Positions 33,154 to 42,581 of a DNA stretch of 64,000 nucleotides are shown here, one piece after another. The stretch is from the NCBI GenBank assembly GCA_944319815.1, contig CALUEX010000052.1:21500-85499 (forward strand), given 5' to 3'. Position numbers and translations under genes: made by a program. Position 1 is the first letter of the stretch, and each line of letters opens with the position of its first letter. Under the pieces are notes generated by a model. That model was not told the origin of the DNA. It worked only from the letters and a program-made list of their open reading frames with translations, and did not search any database. The DNA comes from an uncultured Prevotella sp. (GTDB lineage: Bacteria > Bacteroidota > Bacteroidia > Bacteroidales > Bacteroidaceae).

Positions 33154-35589
33154 ATGAAAGTATTAAAGTTTGGTGGAACGTCCGTAGGTTCCGTGAAAAG
33201 CATTCTATGCTTAAAAAGAATTGTAGAGAAAGAGGCTAAGAAACAGCCCATAATAGTAGTGGTAAGTGCGCTGGGAGGCATAACGGACAAACTACTCTCC
33301 ACGGCGCAAATGGCCCTGGAAGGCGACGAACGCTACAAGATGGAGTTCGACGCGATGGTGAAACGCCACCATAGGATGATTGACACTGTGATAAACGACA
33401 CTAAGAAGCGTGAAGACCTGTTTAATGCCGTGGACGTATTGTTCGAACAGCTCAAGAGCATTTATTACGGTGTCTATCTCATTCACGACCTCAGCCGAAA
33501 GACACAGGACGCCATAGTAAGTTATGGTGAGCGCCTAAGCTCAAACATAACAGCCGCTATCATTAAGAACGCCAAACTTTTTGATGCAAGGAACTTTATC
33601 CAGACCGAGTATAAAGGAGGGAAACATCTCCTGGACAGCGAACTGACTAACAGGCTCGTATGCGAAACATTCGCCGAACTGCCGCGCATCTCGGTAGTGC
33701 CGGGCTTCATAAGTCGCGACAAGGACACGGGCGAGACAACAAACCTCGGACGTGGCGGCAGCGATTACACCGCCGCAATCATCGCCGCAGCCCTTGACGC
33801 AGAGGTGCTGGAAATATGGACTGACGTTGACGGTTTCATGACAGCCGACCCGCGCGTAATACGCACGGCATACACCATAAGCGAGTTAAGCTACAAGGAA
33901 GCGATGGAGCTTTGCAACTTCGGTGCAAAGGTAATATATCCGCCTACCATATATCCCGTCTGCATAAAGAATATACCAATCAAGGTAAAAAACACGTTCA
34001 ACCCAAACGGCGCGGGCACTATAATCAAGGAGAAAATAGATAATGACCAAAAAGCAATCAAGGGAATATCGAGCATCAGCGACACTACGCTAATCACGGT
34101 TACAGGTCTTTCGATGGTCGGGGTTATCGGCGTAAACCGCCGTATATTCACCGCGCTTGCGCAAAACGGCATTTCCGTTTTCCTCGTAAGCCAGGCATCG
34201 TCTGAAAACTCTACGTCAATAGGCGTAAAGGATACCGACGCGGAGGAAGCCGTGAGCGTGCTGAACGAAGAGTTTTCAAAAGAGATTGAGACCGGGGCAA
34301 TGTTCCCCATGCACGCCGAAAGTGGTTTGGCTACAATCGCCATCGTGGGCGAGAACATGAAGCACACGCCCGGCATAGCCGGAAAACTGTTCGGCACACT
34401 TGGCAGGAGTGGCATCAGCGTAATTGCCTGCGCACAGGGAGCGTCGGAAACAAATATTTCTTTTGTCATCAACGGGATGTATTTGAGAAAATCACTCAAC
34501 GTCCTGCACGACTCGTTCTTCCTCTCCGAGTACAACGTACTTAACCTTTTTATCTGCGGCGTGGGCACTGTCGGCAACAAGCTGATAGAGCAAATCAAGC
34601 TGCAATACGAAGAATTAAAACAAAACAGGCGGTTAAAGCTAAACGTCGTAGGCATAGCCAGCAGCCATAACGCCATATTCAACCGCGACGGCCTTGACTT
34701 GGATAATTACCGCGAACTGTTGAAGAACTCCGAACCAAGCAACACTTCGAAGTTGCGCAAAGAGGTGATTGGGATGAACATCTTTAACAGCGTGTTCGTG
34801 GATTGCACTGCAAGCAACGAGGTGGCTGCCCTTTACCAGGATTTTTTGGAACACAATATTTCCGTCATTGCGGCCAACAAGATTGCAGCATCATCCGATT
34901 ACGGCAGCTATATAAAACTCAAACGCACGGCGTTAGCACGCGGCGTTAAGTTTCGTTTCGAGACAAATGTAGGTGCCGGCCTACCTATCATAGGGACTAT
35001 CAACGACTTACGCAACTCCGGCGACAAAATCCTGAAGATTGAGGCCGTACTTAGCGGCACGCTGAATTTCATATTCAACGAGTTGTCAAGCAAGGTTCCG
35101 TTCTCTGAAGCAGTAAGGCGTGCCAAGGAACAGGGATACAGCGAACCAGACCCGAGAATAGACCTAAGCGGCACTGACGTTGTGCGCAAACTGATAATAC
35201 TAACCCGCGAAGCCGGATATAAAATTGAATTGGAAGACGTAAAGAAACACCTGTTTGTGCCTGACGACTTTTTCAAAGGGTCGCTTGATGACTTCTGGAA
35301 AAGGTTGCCGCAGCTTGACGCAGACTTTGAGGAACATCGGAAACATCTCGAAGAACAAGGACGCAGGTGGAGGTTCGTGGCGAAAATGGAAATGGGCAAT
35401 GCGTCCGTCTCCCTGCAAGAGGTAAGCAAAGAGCACCCGTTCTATGCCCTTGAAGGCTCGAACAATATAGTTATGCTGACAACTGAACGCTACAAGGAAT
35501 ACCCTATGCTAATACAAGGATATGGGGCAGGTGCAAGTGTTACCGCTGCAGGCGTGTTTGCAAACATAATGAGCATTGCTAATATATAA
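33154..35589 (+). CDS. thrA: Bifunctional aspartate kinase / homoserine dehydrogenase I
   Basis: 811 residues from ATG 33154 (MKVLKFGGTSVG); the open frame extends upstream but only through the promoter. Steps one and three from aspartate to threonine. The kinase domain (about 1-290) has KFGGTSVGSVKS and the LGRGGSDYTAA phosphate loop. Two ACT-type regulatory segments (about 310-460) include ITVTGLSMVGVIGVNRRIFTAL and IAIVGENMKHTPGIAGKLF, suggesting threonine feedback. The dehydrogenase domain (about 465-811) has LFICGVGTVGNKL for NAD(P) and LSGTLNFIFNEL. Followed at 12 bases by the apgM-type gene and then thrC. Confidence 0.96.
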   Translation: MKVLKFGGTSVGSVKSILCLKRIVEKEAKKQPIIVVVSALGGITDKLLSTAQMALEGDERYKMEFDAMVKRHHRMIDTVINDTKKREDLFNAVDVLFEQLKSIYYGVYLIHDLSRKTQDAIVSYGERLSSNITAAIIKNAKLFDARNFIQTEYKGGKHLLDSELTNRLVCETFAELPRISVVPGFISRDKDTGETTNLGRGGSDYTAAIIAAALDAEVLEIWTDVDGFMTADPRVIRTAYTISELSYKEAMELCNFGAKVIYPPTIYPVCIKNIPIKVKNTFNPNGAGTIIKEKIDNDQKAIKGISSISDTTLITVTGLSMVGVIGVNRRIFTALAQNGISVFLVSQASSENSTSIGVKDTDAEEAVSVLNEEFSKEIETGAMFPMHAESGLATIAIVGENMKHTPGIAGKLFGTLGRSGISVIACAQGASETNISFVINGMYLRKSLNVLHDSFFLSEYNVLNLFICGVGTVGNKLIEQIKLQYEELKQNRRLKLNVVGIASSHNAIFNRDGLDLDNYRELLKNSEPSNTSKLRKEVIGMNIFNSVFVDCTASNEVAALYQDFLEHNISVIAANKIAASSDYGSYIKLKRTALARGVKFRFETNVGAGLPIIGTINDLRNSGDKILKIEAVLSGTLNFIFNELSSKVPFSEAVRRAKEQGYSEPDPRIDLSGTDVVRKLIILTREAGYKIELEDVKKHLFVPDDFFKGSLDDFWKRLPQLDADFEEHRKHLEEQGRRWRFVAKMEMGNASVSLQEVSKEHPFYALEGSNNIVMLTTERYKEYPMLIQGYGAGASVTAAGVFANIMSIANI

Positions 35590-35601
35590 TCTTCGAAAAA
35601 A

Positions 35602-36831
35602 ATGAAACATCTCATTATACTTGGGGACGGTATGGCCGACCACCCGATTGAGCGTTTGGGCGGAAAGACCACGCTTCAATATGCGAACACACCCGGTATG
35701 GACTTTATCGCAAGAAACGGCCGTACCGGCCGTCTGTCAACAATACCGAAAGGATTTCAGCCCGGTAGTGAAGTCGCAAACACAGCCATACTCGGTTATG
35801 ACCTGAATAAAGTTTACGAAGGCCGGGGACCGCTTGAGGCCGCAAGCATCGGTTATGACATGGAAGAAAATGACTTGGCCTTGCGTTGCAATATCATAAC
35901 CCTATCAAACGGTGCAATAAAGAACCATCACGGCGGCCACCTTACAACGGAACAGGGCGACGCCTTAATAAGGGAACTCAATGAGGCATTGGGAAACGAC
36001 AAGGTTAGTTTCCATACCGGGACGCAGTACCGTCACTTGTTGATAATCAACGGCGGAAACAAACACATTGTATGCGCGCCACCGCATGACCACCCTAACG
36101 AGGCATGGCAGGATTTGCTGGTAAAACCTGAAGACGGATGGGAAAACAAAAAGGATAACCAGCGAATGACAGCCGGCGAAACGGCAAACCTGTTGAACGA
36201 ATTGATAATAAAGTCACAAGAATTTCTAAAAAAACATACAAAAGGAAACTCTACACAAGAAACATTGAGCATCTGGCCTTGGGGCGGAGGATACCGCCCG
36301 GCCATGAAAACCCTTATGGAGGTGTATCCGCAAATAAAGTCTGGAGCCGTTATTTCGGCAGTTGACCTTATAAAGGGGATTGGACGATATGCCGGACTTC
36401 AGGTGATAAACGTTGACGGGGCCACAGGGCTTGCTGACACGAACTATGAGGGGAAGGCAGAAGCCGCACTTGCTGCATTAAAGACGTCAGACTTTGTATT
36501 CTTGCACGTGGAGGCAAGCGATGAGGCAGGACATGACGGGGATTTAGAATTGAAACTAAGGACCATTGAAAATTTTGACAAACGAATTGTTACGCCTATA
36601 TGCAATGAATTGCAAGTATGGGAAGGTGAGCCCGTAAGTGTTGCATTATTACCCGACCACCCTACCCCTGTTGAAATAAGGACACACGTAGACGAACCAG
36701 TACCTTTCGCCATTTGGCACAAGGACATTACTCCCGACAGTGTGCAGACCTTTGATGAAGTAAGTTGCGTCAGCGGTTGTTTCGGAATGCTTCACCTTGG
36801 CGAATTTATGCAGGAATTCATGAAAGAATGA
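35602..36831 (+). CDS. ApgM-type phosphotransferase, probable homoserine kinase of the thr operon
   Basis: 409-residue protein of the archaeal-type cofactor-independent phosphoglycerate mutase family (alkaline phosphatase superfamily, COG3635). Metal-binding motifs are ILGDGMADHP at the N-terminus, the Ser-region PGSEVANTAILGYD, HVEASDEAGHDGD, and LLPDHPTPVE. It sits between thrA and thrC with short gaps where thrB would be, and no GHMP kinase appears. Known biology: in Bacteroides members of this family in the same position have been proposed, and I recall shown by genetics, to serve as homoserine kinase. I favour that over a glycolytic role. Confidence 0.88.
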   Translation: MKHLIILGDGMADHPIERLGGKTTLQYANTPGMDFIARNGRTGRLSTIPKGFQPGSEVANTAILGYDLNKVYEGRGPLEAASIGYDMEENDLALRCNIITLSNGAIKNHHGGHLTTEQGDALIRELNEALGNDKVSFHTGTQYRHLLIINGGNKHIVCAPPHDHPNEAWQDLLVKPEDGWENKKDNQRMTAGETANLLNELIIKSQEFLKKHTKGNSTQETLSIWPWGGGYRPAMKTLMEVYPQIKSGAVISAVDLIKGIGRYAGLQVINVDGATGLADTNYEGKAEAALAALKTSDFVFLHVEASDEAGHDGDLELKLRTIENFDKRIVTPICNELQVWEGEPVSVALLPDHPTPVEIRTHVDEPVPFAIWHKDITPDSVQTFDEVSCVSGCFGMLHLGEFMQEFMKE

Positions 36832-36879
36832 GCGGAAACGCAATTAAAAAGATGTATTCACGGAAAAAAACAAAAAACA

Positions 36880-38223
36880 ATGAAATACTATAGCACCAAT
36901 CACAATACCCAACCCGTTACGTTGGAGGAGGCCGTTACGACTGGTCTTGCACCAGACAGAGGATTGTATATGCCTGAACAAATAAAACAACTGCCTGAAA
37001 GTTTTTTTCAAAACATACAGGACATGACATTCAGGCAGATAGCTTGTTGCGTGGCGGAAAACTTATTTGGAGAAGACATTGACCATGACGACTTGCAGAA
37101 TATAGTATGCGATACGTTGTCGTTTGACTGCCCTGTTGTAAACATTAGTGAAAACATTTGGTCGTTAGAGCTTTTCCATGGACCAACACTTGCGTTCAAG
37201 GATGTCGGTGCGCGTTTTATGGCAAGAACATTGGCTTATTTTGCGAATAAAGATATTAGGAGAAAAAAAGAAACTGACGGCGAGAATGGTCGTTCAAGGA
37301 ACGTCAACGTACTTGTCGCAACAAGCGGAGACACAGGCTCTGCTGTTGCTAATGGCTTTTTGAACGTTGACGGAGTGCACGTATTCGTGTTATACCCAAA
37401 GGGTAAAGTAAGTCCAATACAAGAATGCCAATTTACTACACTGGGCCATAACATCACGGCACTCGAAGTGGACGGTACTTTTGACGACTGCCAGTCGCTT
37501 GTAAAGGAAGCCTTTGCAGATAATGAATTAAATGAGGCATTGCGCCTTACGTCTGCAAACTCGATTAATGTTGCACGTTTCCTTCCACAATCCTTTTACT
37601 ATTTCAATGCTTACGCAAAAATGAAAGAGAAGGAACTGGCTGACAATTTAGTGATTTGTGTCCCGAGCGGAAACTTTGGCAACATAACTGCCGGATTACT
37701 TGCGCAACGTATGGGATTGCCTGTCAAGCGTTTCATTGCGGCCAACAATGCCAACGATGTATTTTTGCAATACCTTAAAACAGGGGTATATACTCCACGT
37801 CCAAGTATAATGACGGTTGCTAACGCAATGGACGTGGGGGCTCCAAGTAATTTTGCGCGTATAATCGATATATTTAACAACTCGCATGACGAGATTTGCA
37901 AAACGATTAGCGGATGCGCTTATTCTGATGATGAAATTACCCATGCAATAACAGAATGTTATAAGTCGTATGGGTACATACTTGACCCTCACGGTGCTTG
38001 TGGCTGGCTGGCGTTACATGAAAATTTAACGCGAGGCGAAGTTGGTGTATTTCTTGAAACGGCACACCCTGCAAAATTTAAAAATATTGTTGAACGCTAT
38101 ATAGGAAGTAAGGTTGCGATGCCCAAACGTCTTGAGGCTTTCACCCATGGGGAAAAACAGTCAATACAAATGACGGCGATATTTGCCGACCTCAAGCATT
38201 ATCTTTTAAATAATGCAAAATGA
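36880..38223 (+). CDS. thrC: Threonine synthase
   Basis: PLP enzyme of 447 residues converting O-phosphohomoserine to threonine. The Schiff-base lysine is in GPTLAFKDVGARFM (about residue 107). The phosphate-binding loop is VATSGDTGSAVANGF, and PSGNFGNITAGLLAQRMGLP is also typical. Length and order match the bacterial threonine synthase 1 type. It closes the thr operon and is followed by a strong bidirectional terminator. Confidence 0.96.
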   Translation: MKYYSTNHNTQPVTLEEAVTTGLAPDRGLYMPEQIKQLPESFFQNIQDMTFRQIACCVAENLFGEDIDHDDLQNIVCDTLSFDCPVVNISENIWSLELFHGPTLAFKDVGARFMARTLAYFANKDIRRKKETDGENGRSRNVNVLVATSGDTGSAVANGFLNVDGVHVFVLYPKGKVSPIQECQFTTLGHNITALEVDGTFDDCQSLVKEAFADNELNEALRLTSANSINVARFLPQSFYYFNAYAKMKEKELADNLVICVPSGNFGNITAGLLAQRMGLPVKRFIAANNANDVFLQYLKTGVYTPRPSIMTVANAMDVGAPSNFARIIDIFNNSHDEICKTISGCAYSDDEITHAITECYKSYGYILDPHGACGWLALHENLTRGEVGVFLETAHPAKFKNIVERYIGSKVAMPKRLEAFTHGEKQSIQMTAIFADLKHYLLNNAK

Positions 38224-38257
38224 CTTATACCGAAAAACAAAACTTTCATACTTACTT

Positions 38258-38296
38258 AAAAAGCATTGTTGCTAACAAATAGCAACAATGCTTTTT
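38258..38296. terminator. Bidirectional terminator between thrC and the leftward operon
   Basis: Perfect 17-bp inverted repeat AAAAAGCATTGTTGCTA / its complement with a 5-base loop, A run on one side and T run on the other. Confidence 0.92.
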
Positions 38297-38734
38297 TTAT
38301 TTCTTATTCCTTATTCTCGCAGCTTTACGTTTAAACATTTGGCGATGAAACCTATCTTCGGCTTTTAGTATATCATACACTTTTTCTGCAGGAAGAACCT
38401 CCATGAACTTTTCATGATAAGTTTTTTGTATTTGTTTCATCTGAATGTCAAGGGCGTCACGCTTATTGATGTTCTTTTTACATTCTGACTCTGAGGCAGG
38501 TTTTATCCTTTTCAATTTTTTTATTTCCTGATGTACAATCCGCTGTTTTCTTGACATCTCTGAATACAAAGGAAAAAACTTTGAAGCTTCTTTAGGCGTA
38601 AGGCACGCTTTCTTGGTAATATACTGTTCCAATTCAGCTTGAAAGCGCTCGGGCGTAAATCCATTGCGTTTGTTTTGAGCGTCAGCAAAACAAACAACAA
38701 ATAACAATATAAGTAAAAAAAAGTGTCTTTTCAT
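38297..38734 (-). CDS. Secreted helical protein, end of the ECF sigma operon
   Basis: 145 residues with signal peptide MKRHFFLLILLFVVCFADA. The mature part is highly charged and predicted helical (FTPERFQAELEQYITKKACLTPKEASKFFPLYSEM), with the LTPKEA and LPAEKVYDILKAE segments reminiscent of Spy/CpxP-like periplasmic proteins that use LTxxQ-type motifs. It is the last gene of a leftward run after the sigma/anti-sigma pair (12-base gap), so a periplasmic stress-sensing or chaperone role is plausible but inferred. Confidence 0.7.
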   Translation of the reverse strand: MKRHFFLLILLFVVCFADAQNKRNGFTPERFQAELEQYITKKACLTPKEASKFFPLYSEMSRKQRIVHQEIKKLKRIKPASESECKKNINKRDALDIQMKQIQKTYHEKFMEVLPAEKVYDILKAEDRFHRQMFKRKAARIRNKK

Positions 38735-38746
38735 CTTTTACGTCAG

Positions 38747-39106
38747 TTATTCATCTGCGATAAACGAATAAAAGTCATCGTTGTCCATCATCGTGTAATC
38801 AGACAATTCGTCTATCAAATAATCAGTTGAAGCCTGTTGGGATATTTCTATTTGGGAAACACTTGCAACTCGCTTGTCCGTATGTACAAATATTCTACTA
38901 AGATAGAATGTGGTTACGATTAAAACCGCAACTACACACGCTGCCCACTTTATAGGACGCAACACACGCATCACGTGTCGCTTCTTGGGCTTGGCTAATG
39001 GCAATTTAGCCATCATGCCTATTTCAAAGTTCTCAAAATATCCATCAGGTACCTTGAATGGCTGTGGCCTACCGAATTTCCGCTCTATTAAAATTTCCTC
39101 TCTCAT
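38747..39106 (-). CDS. Probable membrane-bound anti-sigma factor
   Basis: 119 residues with one transmembrane segment (AACVVAVLIVTTFYLSRIF, about 53-71). The cytoplasmic N-terminus has FKVPDGYFENF, a motif common in small Bacteroidetes proteins encoded after ECF sigma genes. The periplasmic tail is acidic (YLIDELSDYTMMDNDDFYSFIADE). It has no FecR domain. Location directly after the sigma factor (64-base gap) supports the anti-sigma assignment, which remains an inference. Confidence 0.68.
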   Translation of the reverse strand: MREEILIERKFGRPQPFKVPDGYFENFEIGMMAKLPLAKPKKRHVMRVLRPIKWAACVVAVLIVTTFYLSRIFVHTDKRVASVSQIEISQQASTDYLIDELSDYTMMDNDDFYSFIADE

Positions 39107-39170
39107 ATTCTTTGCCGCTTTGAATTAAGACGTTTGTTGACTTTTAAAGTTTAATCAACTAAAACGAAAA

Positions 39171-39722
39171 TCATTCATGCAAGTGGAAATAATCAGATAT
39201 TTTCTTTACCGCTATATGATACGAAGCCTTCAATGCTCCTTCAGAAGTGTTTAGGATAGCACTGATTTCGCTGTACTTCATGTTGTCAAAATATCTCAGG
39301 TTAAATACCGTGCGCTGAACGTCCGGAAGATTAGACACGGCCTGCATCAGCATGGCTTGCACCTCATCGCCATTGAAATATTCATCCGCCAACAACTTAT
39401 TAGCGACACTAACATTTTCAACAGCATCAGCATTAAAAGCGGCCTTGTTTTTGCGAAGGAAGTCTAACGCTTCATTTATGGCTATGCTGCACAGCCATGT
39501 TAACAGTTTGGATTTTCCTTTGAATGAGTCAATGTTTGCCCATGCCTTGAGGAACGTGTTTTGCAACACGTCGTTAGCGTCTTCATGCGAAAAAACTATA
39601 TATCGTATCTTCCAATAAAGACATTCACTATATGATTTTACAATCATGTCAAATGCCTTACGCTTAGTTGTTTCAGACATGAGCAATTTGTCTATGTTGT
39701 CATCATTGTTGGCCATGCTCAT
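39171..39722 (-). CDS. ECF-family RNA polymerase sigma factor
   Basis: 183 residues. Region 2 is SHEDANDVLQNTFLKAWANIDSFKGKSKLLTWL... (shown in part; about 48-90), region 4 is LPDVQRTVFNLRYFDNMKYSEISAILNTS and SYHIAVKKI (about 133-176). The ATG at 39722 overlaps the stop of the L,D-transpeptidase gene as ATGA, so translation is coupled. It is followed by a probable anti-sigma and a secreted helical protein: an envelope-stress module attached to a cell-wall enzyme. Confidence 0.9.
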   Translation of the reverse strand: MSMANNDDNIDKLLMSETTKRKAFDMIVKSYSECLYWKIRYIVFSHEDANDVLQNTFLKAWANIDSFKGKSKLLTWLCSIAINEALDFLRKNKAAFNADAVENVSVANKLLADEYFNGDEVQAMLMQAVSNLPDVQRTVFNLRYFDNMKYSEISAILNTSEGALKASYHIAVKKISDYFHLHE

Positions 39723-41251
39723 TTCATAAAAGGTTCAAGTTGTTCAGCTAATACTTTGTCAAAACCATAAATGTCCTGAAAATCAACAAGCTGTTTATTT
39801 TCATTTAAATAAATCGTATAGTATGTGATAAACAGAGGCACTGGAGGATGGACTGATATTGAATTGACTAAGCGTTTTCTATCAATCTTTACTTTTTTTA
39901 TGGAATCGTTATTGCGTTGAAAATCCACTGTCATCGAATACTTTAACCTGTCTATAAGTTTCTCATCGGCATCTCCTAACAGAAAAACAGCAAGCTCATA
40001 TGGCTTTTCAACTCTGATACACCCATGACTAACAGCCCGATTGGCACGTTGAAACAGCCAAGGCGAAGAAGTGTCATGCAAAAATACTGAGAAATTATTG
40101 TTAAACCTAAATATTATCCGGCCTAAAGAATTTTTAGGTCCACCAGCCTGGATTATGTATTGCTCGCCTTTCATGACTTTATCATACGATGCATCTTCGG
40201 GAGGAAGTTTGCCTTTCTTCTTGTCCAATACAAACATTCCCATTTTGTACATATATTCCAAATTCCCGACAATTCCTTTAGCAATACTTTTAGGCAAAAT
40301 CCATTGCGGATTGACATCCATTCTGGTTATATAACTCGACAGAAGGGGGGTCTTATTTTCATAGGTTCCACACCCAACACGCATAGATAACATTTCATCT
40401 TTGTTATATGCGCATAAAGAAAATGAAGGAATATTGACTTCTACGTATTTATCAAAATTTATCTCACCCTTCAATATTTTTAAACGCCATCGACACCGTT
40501 CAATATTACATAAAGTTTTCAACCTTTCATCTCTGGAAATATTGTCTGAATTAAGACGCTCAATCAACTGTGTATATAATGTGCTTTTGCTATTCAAGGT
40601 TGATAAAAACCGCCCGATGCTATCGCTGAAAGCCTTAACTACAAGTTTTCTGTAAAAAAGAGTATCAGGCCGTTCGACACGCATATCAGACAGCTGTCGA
40701 AACCTTGTTGTTAATGAGTCAACAGTATATTCTTCAAAGCGGTTATAAAAATAATCCGGATTGACAAAACCGTACCGCATACCTACTGCATATCTAAAAT
40801 ACGCCCTGGTCAGATTGTATTCCAGGCGGGCCATTATCATATTTATACCATCATTATCGCTGTCTATATTCAGTGTACGTATACATTGAATATCATTCTC
40901 AATTTGCACGACGCGCAGCATCTGTGTTCCAATACCCCAATAATCGGCATTTTTAATTATGGCTAAAAGGGTATCAACACGCCCGTATATTCCTTGTCTA
41001 TTTATCCAAATAAAAGGATTTTCGCTTGAATAGTATTTATAAATATGCTTGTCTATAGATACGGACATGCCGTCATCATTCATCAAGCGCATGATATTCC
41101 GACGGATTTCATGTGAATTCAGTTTATAAACACCATCCCTTAACTTTGAAAAAGAATCCAAAGTAAGTTCAACATTGGCATTTTTCACTTTCTCATGACA
41201 CGAAGAAAGTAATATAATAACCAATAAAAATGAGAAAATGACCTTTGACAA
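39719..41251 (-). CDS. L,D-transpeptidase (YkuD/YcbB type), lipoprotein
   Basis: 510-residue envelope protein. The lipobox is VIILLSSC near residue 18. A long helical/scaffold region (about 30-260) precedes the catalytic YkuD domain (about 265-470), which shows the HDTSSPWLF and SHGCIRVE motifs; the Cys in SHGC is the catalytic nucleophile. Members form 3-3 cross-links in peptidoglycan or attach proteins to it. It lies 14 bases after the mini T9SS protein gene and is coupled to the sigma factor gene by ATGA overlap. Confidence 0.92.
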   Translation of the reverse strand: MSKVIFSFLLVIILLSSCHEKVKNANVELTLDSFSKLRDGVYKLNSHEIRRNIMRLMNDDGMSVSIDKHIYKYYSSENPFIWINRQGIYGRVDTLLAIIKNADYWGIGTQMLRVVQIENDIQCIRTLNIDSDNDGINMIMARLEYNLTRAYFRYAVGMRYGFVNPDYFYNRFEEYTVDSLTTRFRQLSDMRVERPDTLFYRKLVVKAFSDSIGRFLSTLNSKSTLYTQLIERLNSDNISRDERLKTLCNIERCRWRLKILKGEINFDKYVEVNIPSFSLCAYNKDEMLSMRVGCGTYENKTPLLSSYITRMDVNPQWILPKSIAKGIVGNLEYMYKMGMFVLDKKKGKLPPEDASYDKVMKGEQYIIQAGGPKNSLGRIIFRFNNNFSVFLHDTSSPWLFQRANRAVSHGCIRVEKPYELAVFLLGDADEKLIDRLKYSMTVDFQRNNDSIKKVKIDRKRLVNSISVHPPVPLFITYYTIYLNENKQLVDFQDIYGFDKVLAEQLEPFMK

Positions 41252-41265
41252 AATGCGTAAAAGAC

Positions 41266-41583
41266 TTACTTAATAAACACCTTCCGTACAAATGTCTTAC
41301 CGACTTTCACAATGTAACATCCTTTTGGCAAGTTTAATTCATAACGTCTGTCTTGGCCATCAATCCTTATGCTCATAACACGCACTCCTGCAACATTATA
41401 AACATAAAGCATTAACCCATTAGCCCCTGTGACATGAATGGTTGATGAATTTACAGTTACTGACACTTCTTGACATTCTTCAGTATCAATAACCCCCATT
41501 GCCATACTTGCATAGCTTGATGTTGGCACGCAAAGCAAGCAACACGTGATAAAAGTCAATATTACAAGTACATTTTTCGCCAT
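41266..41583 (-). CDS. Mini T9SS-sorted protein
   Basis: 105 residues from ATG 41583 (ATG 41592 also possible but lies at the predicted transcription start). A signal peptide (MAKNVLVILTFITCCLLCVPTSSYA) is followed almost directly by a sorting-domain fold: VTVNSSTIHVTGANGLMLYVYNVAG, YELNLPKGCYIVKVGKTFVRKVFIK. There is almost no cargo between signal and sorting domain. It leads the operon with the L,D-transpeptidase and the ECF sigma factor. Function unknown. Confidence 0.75.
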   Translation of the reverse strand: MAKNVLVILTFITCCLLCVPTSSYASMAMGVIDTEECQEVSVTVNSSTIHVTGANGLMLYVYNVAGVRVMSIRIDGQDRRYELNLPKGCYIVKVGKTFVRKVFIK

Positions 41584-41601
41584 AAGGTTCATCTTTTATC
41601 G

Positions 41602-41633
41602 GCAAAGATACGTTTTTTTTGATACAAAACAAA
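41602..41633 (-). promoter_or_regulatory. Promoter of the mini T9SS / L,D-transpeptidase / sigma operon
   Basis: On the minus strand TTTG (41633-41630), 19 bases, TATCTTTGC (41610-41602): full consensus. Confidence 0.8.
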
Positions 41634-41656
41634 ATATTCTATAGACTTTTTACACT

Positions 41657-42571
41657 TTATATGTCAAAAATGGCCATTTCATTGGCTAAAAATGTATTTG
41701 GAAAAACGGAACGGGCTTCTTGAAGTATCGCATCTTCATCATTATAACGTGCGGAAAAATGGCCAAGTATAAGTTTCTTGACCTTTGCGTCACGGGCAAC
41801 AGTTGCAGCCTGCTTTGCTGTACTATGATAATACAGGGCCGCACGGTCTGCATTTTCATCACAATACGTTGCTTCATGATACAATGTATCCACATTCGTT
41901 AAATGCTTATAAAGGTCCGGTATATATTTTGTATCGGAACAATATGCATAAGAACGAGGTGCATCGGCCGGCTCCGTCAGCCTGCTGTTTGGTATAACTT
42001 CACCCTCAGGAGTTATCCAATCATCACCTCTTTTGATATTGTTTCTATAACATTCAGGTATGTTATAGAAATCAATCATATCCCTGCGAATGTGCGGTAA
42101 TGTAGGTTTTTCGCAAAAAACAAATCCACAACAGGCAATACGATGATTTAATGGCACGGACTTGACGATTATGCTTTTATCTTCATAAACAACATTCGGC
42201 ACAGTTGTATCTATGCCATGAAAGTAGACAGTATAATCCAATCCTTCACAAAAAAAGTTTATTTGTTGGTTTAGAATAGCCTCTAACGCAAACGGGGCAT
42301 ATATGTGTAAAGGAGCTGTACGTCCTAACATACCCAATGTTGAAATAAGGCCAATCAAGCCAAAACAATGGTCACCGTGAAGGTGAGTTATAAATATTGA
42401 TGCTATTTTATTAAAGTGTATACGTGAACGACGCACTTGGATTTGGGTGCCTTCGCCACAATCGACCATGAACATCTTGCCGCGCAATTCCACTATTTGC
42501 GATGACGCAAAATGTCTTAATGTTGGAAGTGCGCTGCCACATCCCAAAATACGGACCTTAAAAGGCTGCAT
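41657..42571 (-). CDS. rnz: Ribonuclease Z
   Basis: Metallo-beta-lactamase-fold tRNA 3'-end endonuclease of 304 residues from ATG 42571 (MQPFKVRILGCGSALP); the open frame extends 27 codons upstream into the lipoprotein gene. Zinc site THLHGDHCFGL near residue 61, substrate-arm region around 130-190, and later ligands HEATY and LGHFSARY. Needed to mature tRNAs whose genes lack CCA, as the two tRNA genes in this window do. Starts 10 bases after the lipoprotein stop: same operon as mazG. Confidence 0.94.
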   Translation of the reverse strand: MQPFKVRILGCGSALPTLRHFASSQIVELRGKMFMVDCGEGTQIQVRRSRIHFNKIASIFITHLHGDHCFGLIGLISTLGMLGRTAPLHIYAPFALEAILNQQINFFCEGLDYTVYFHGIDTTVPNVVYEDKSIIVKSVPLNHRIACCGFVFCEKPTLPHIRRDMIDFYNIPECYRNNIKRGDDWITPEGEVIPNSRLTEPADAPRSYAYCSDTKYIPDLYKHLTNVDTLYHEATYCDENADRAALYYHSTAKQAATVARDAKVKKLILGHFSARYNDEDAILQEARSVFPNTFLANEMAIFDI

Positions 42572-42581
42572 ACGTTTAATT

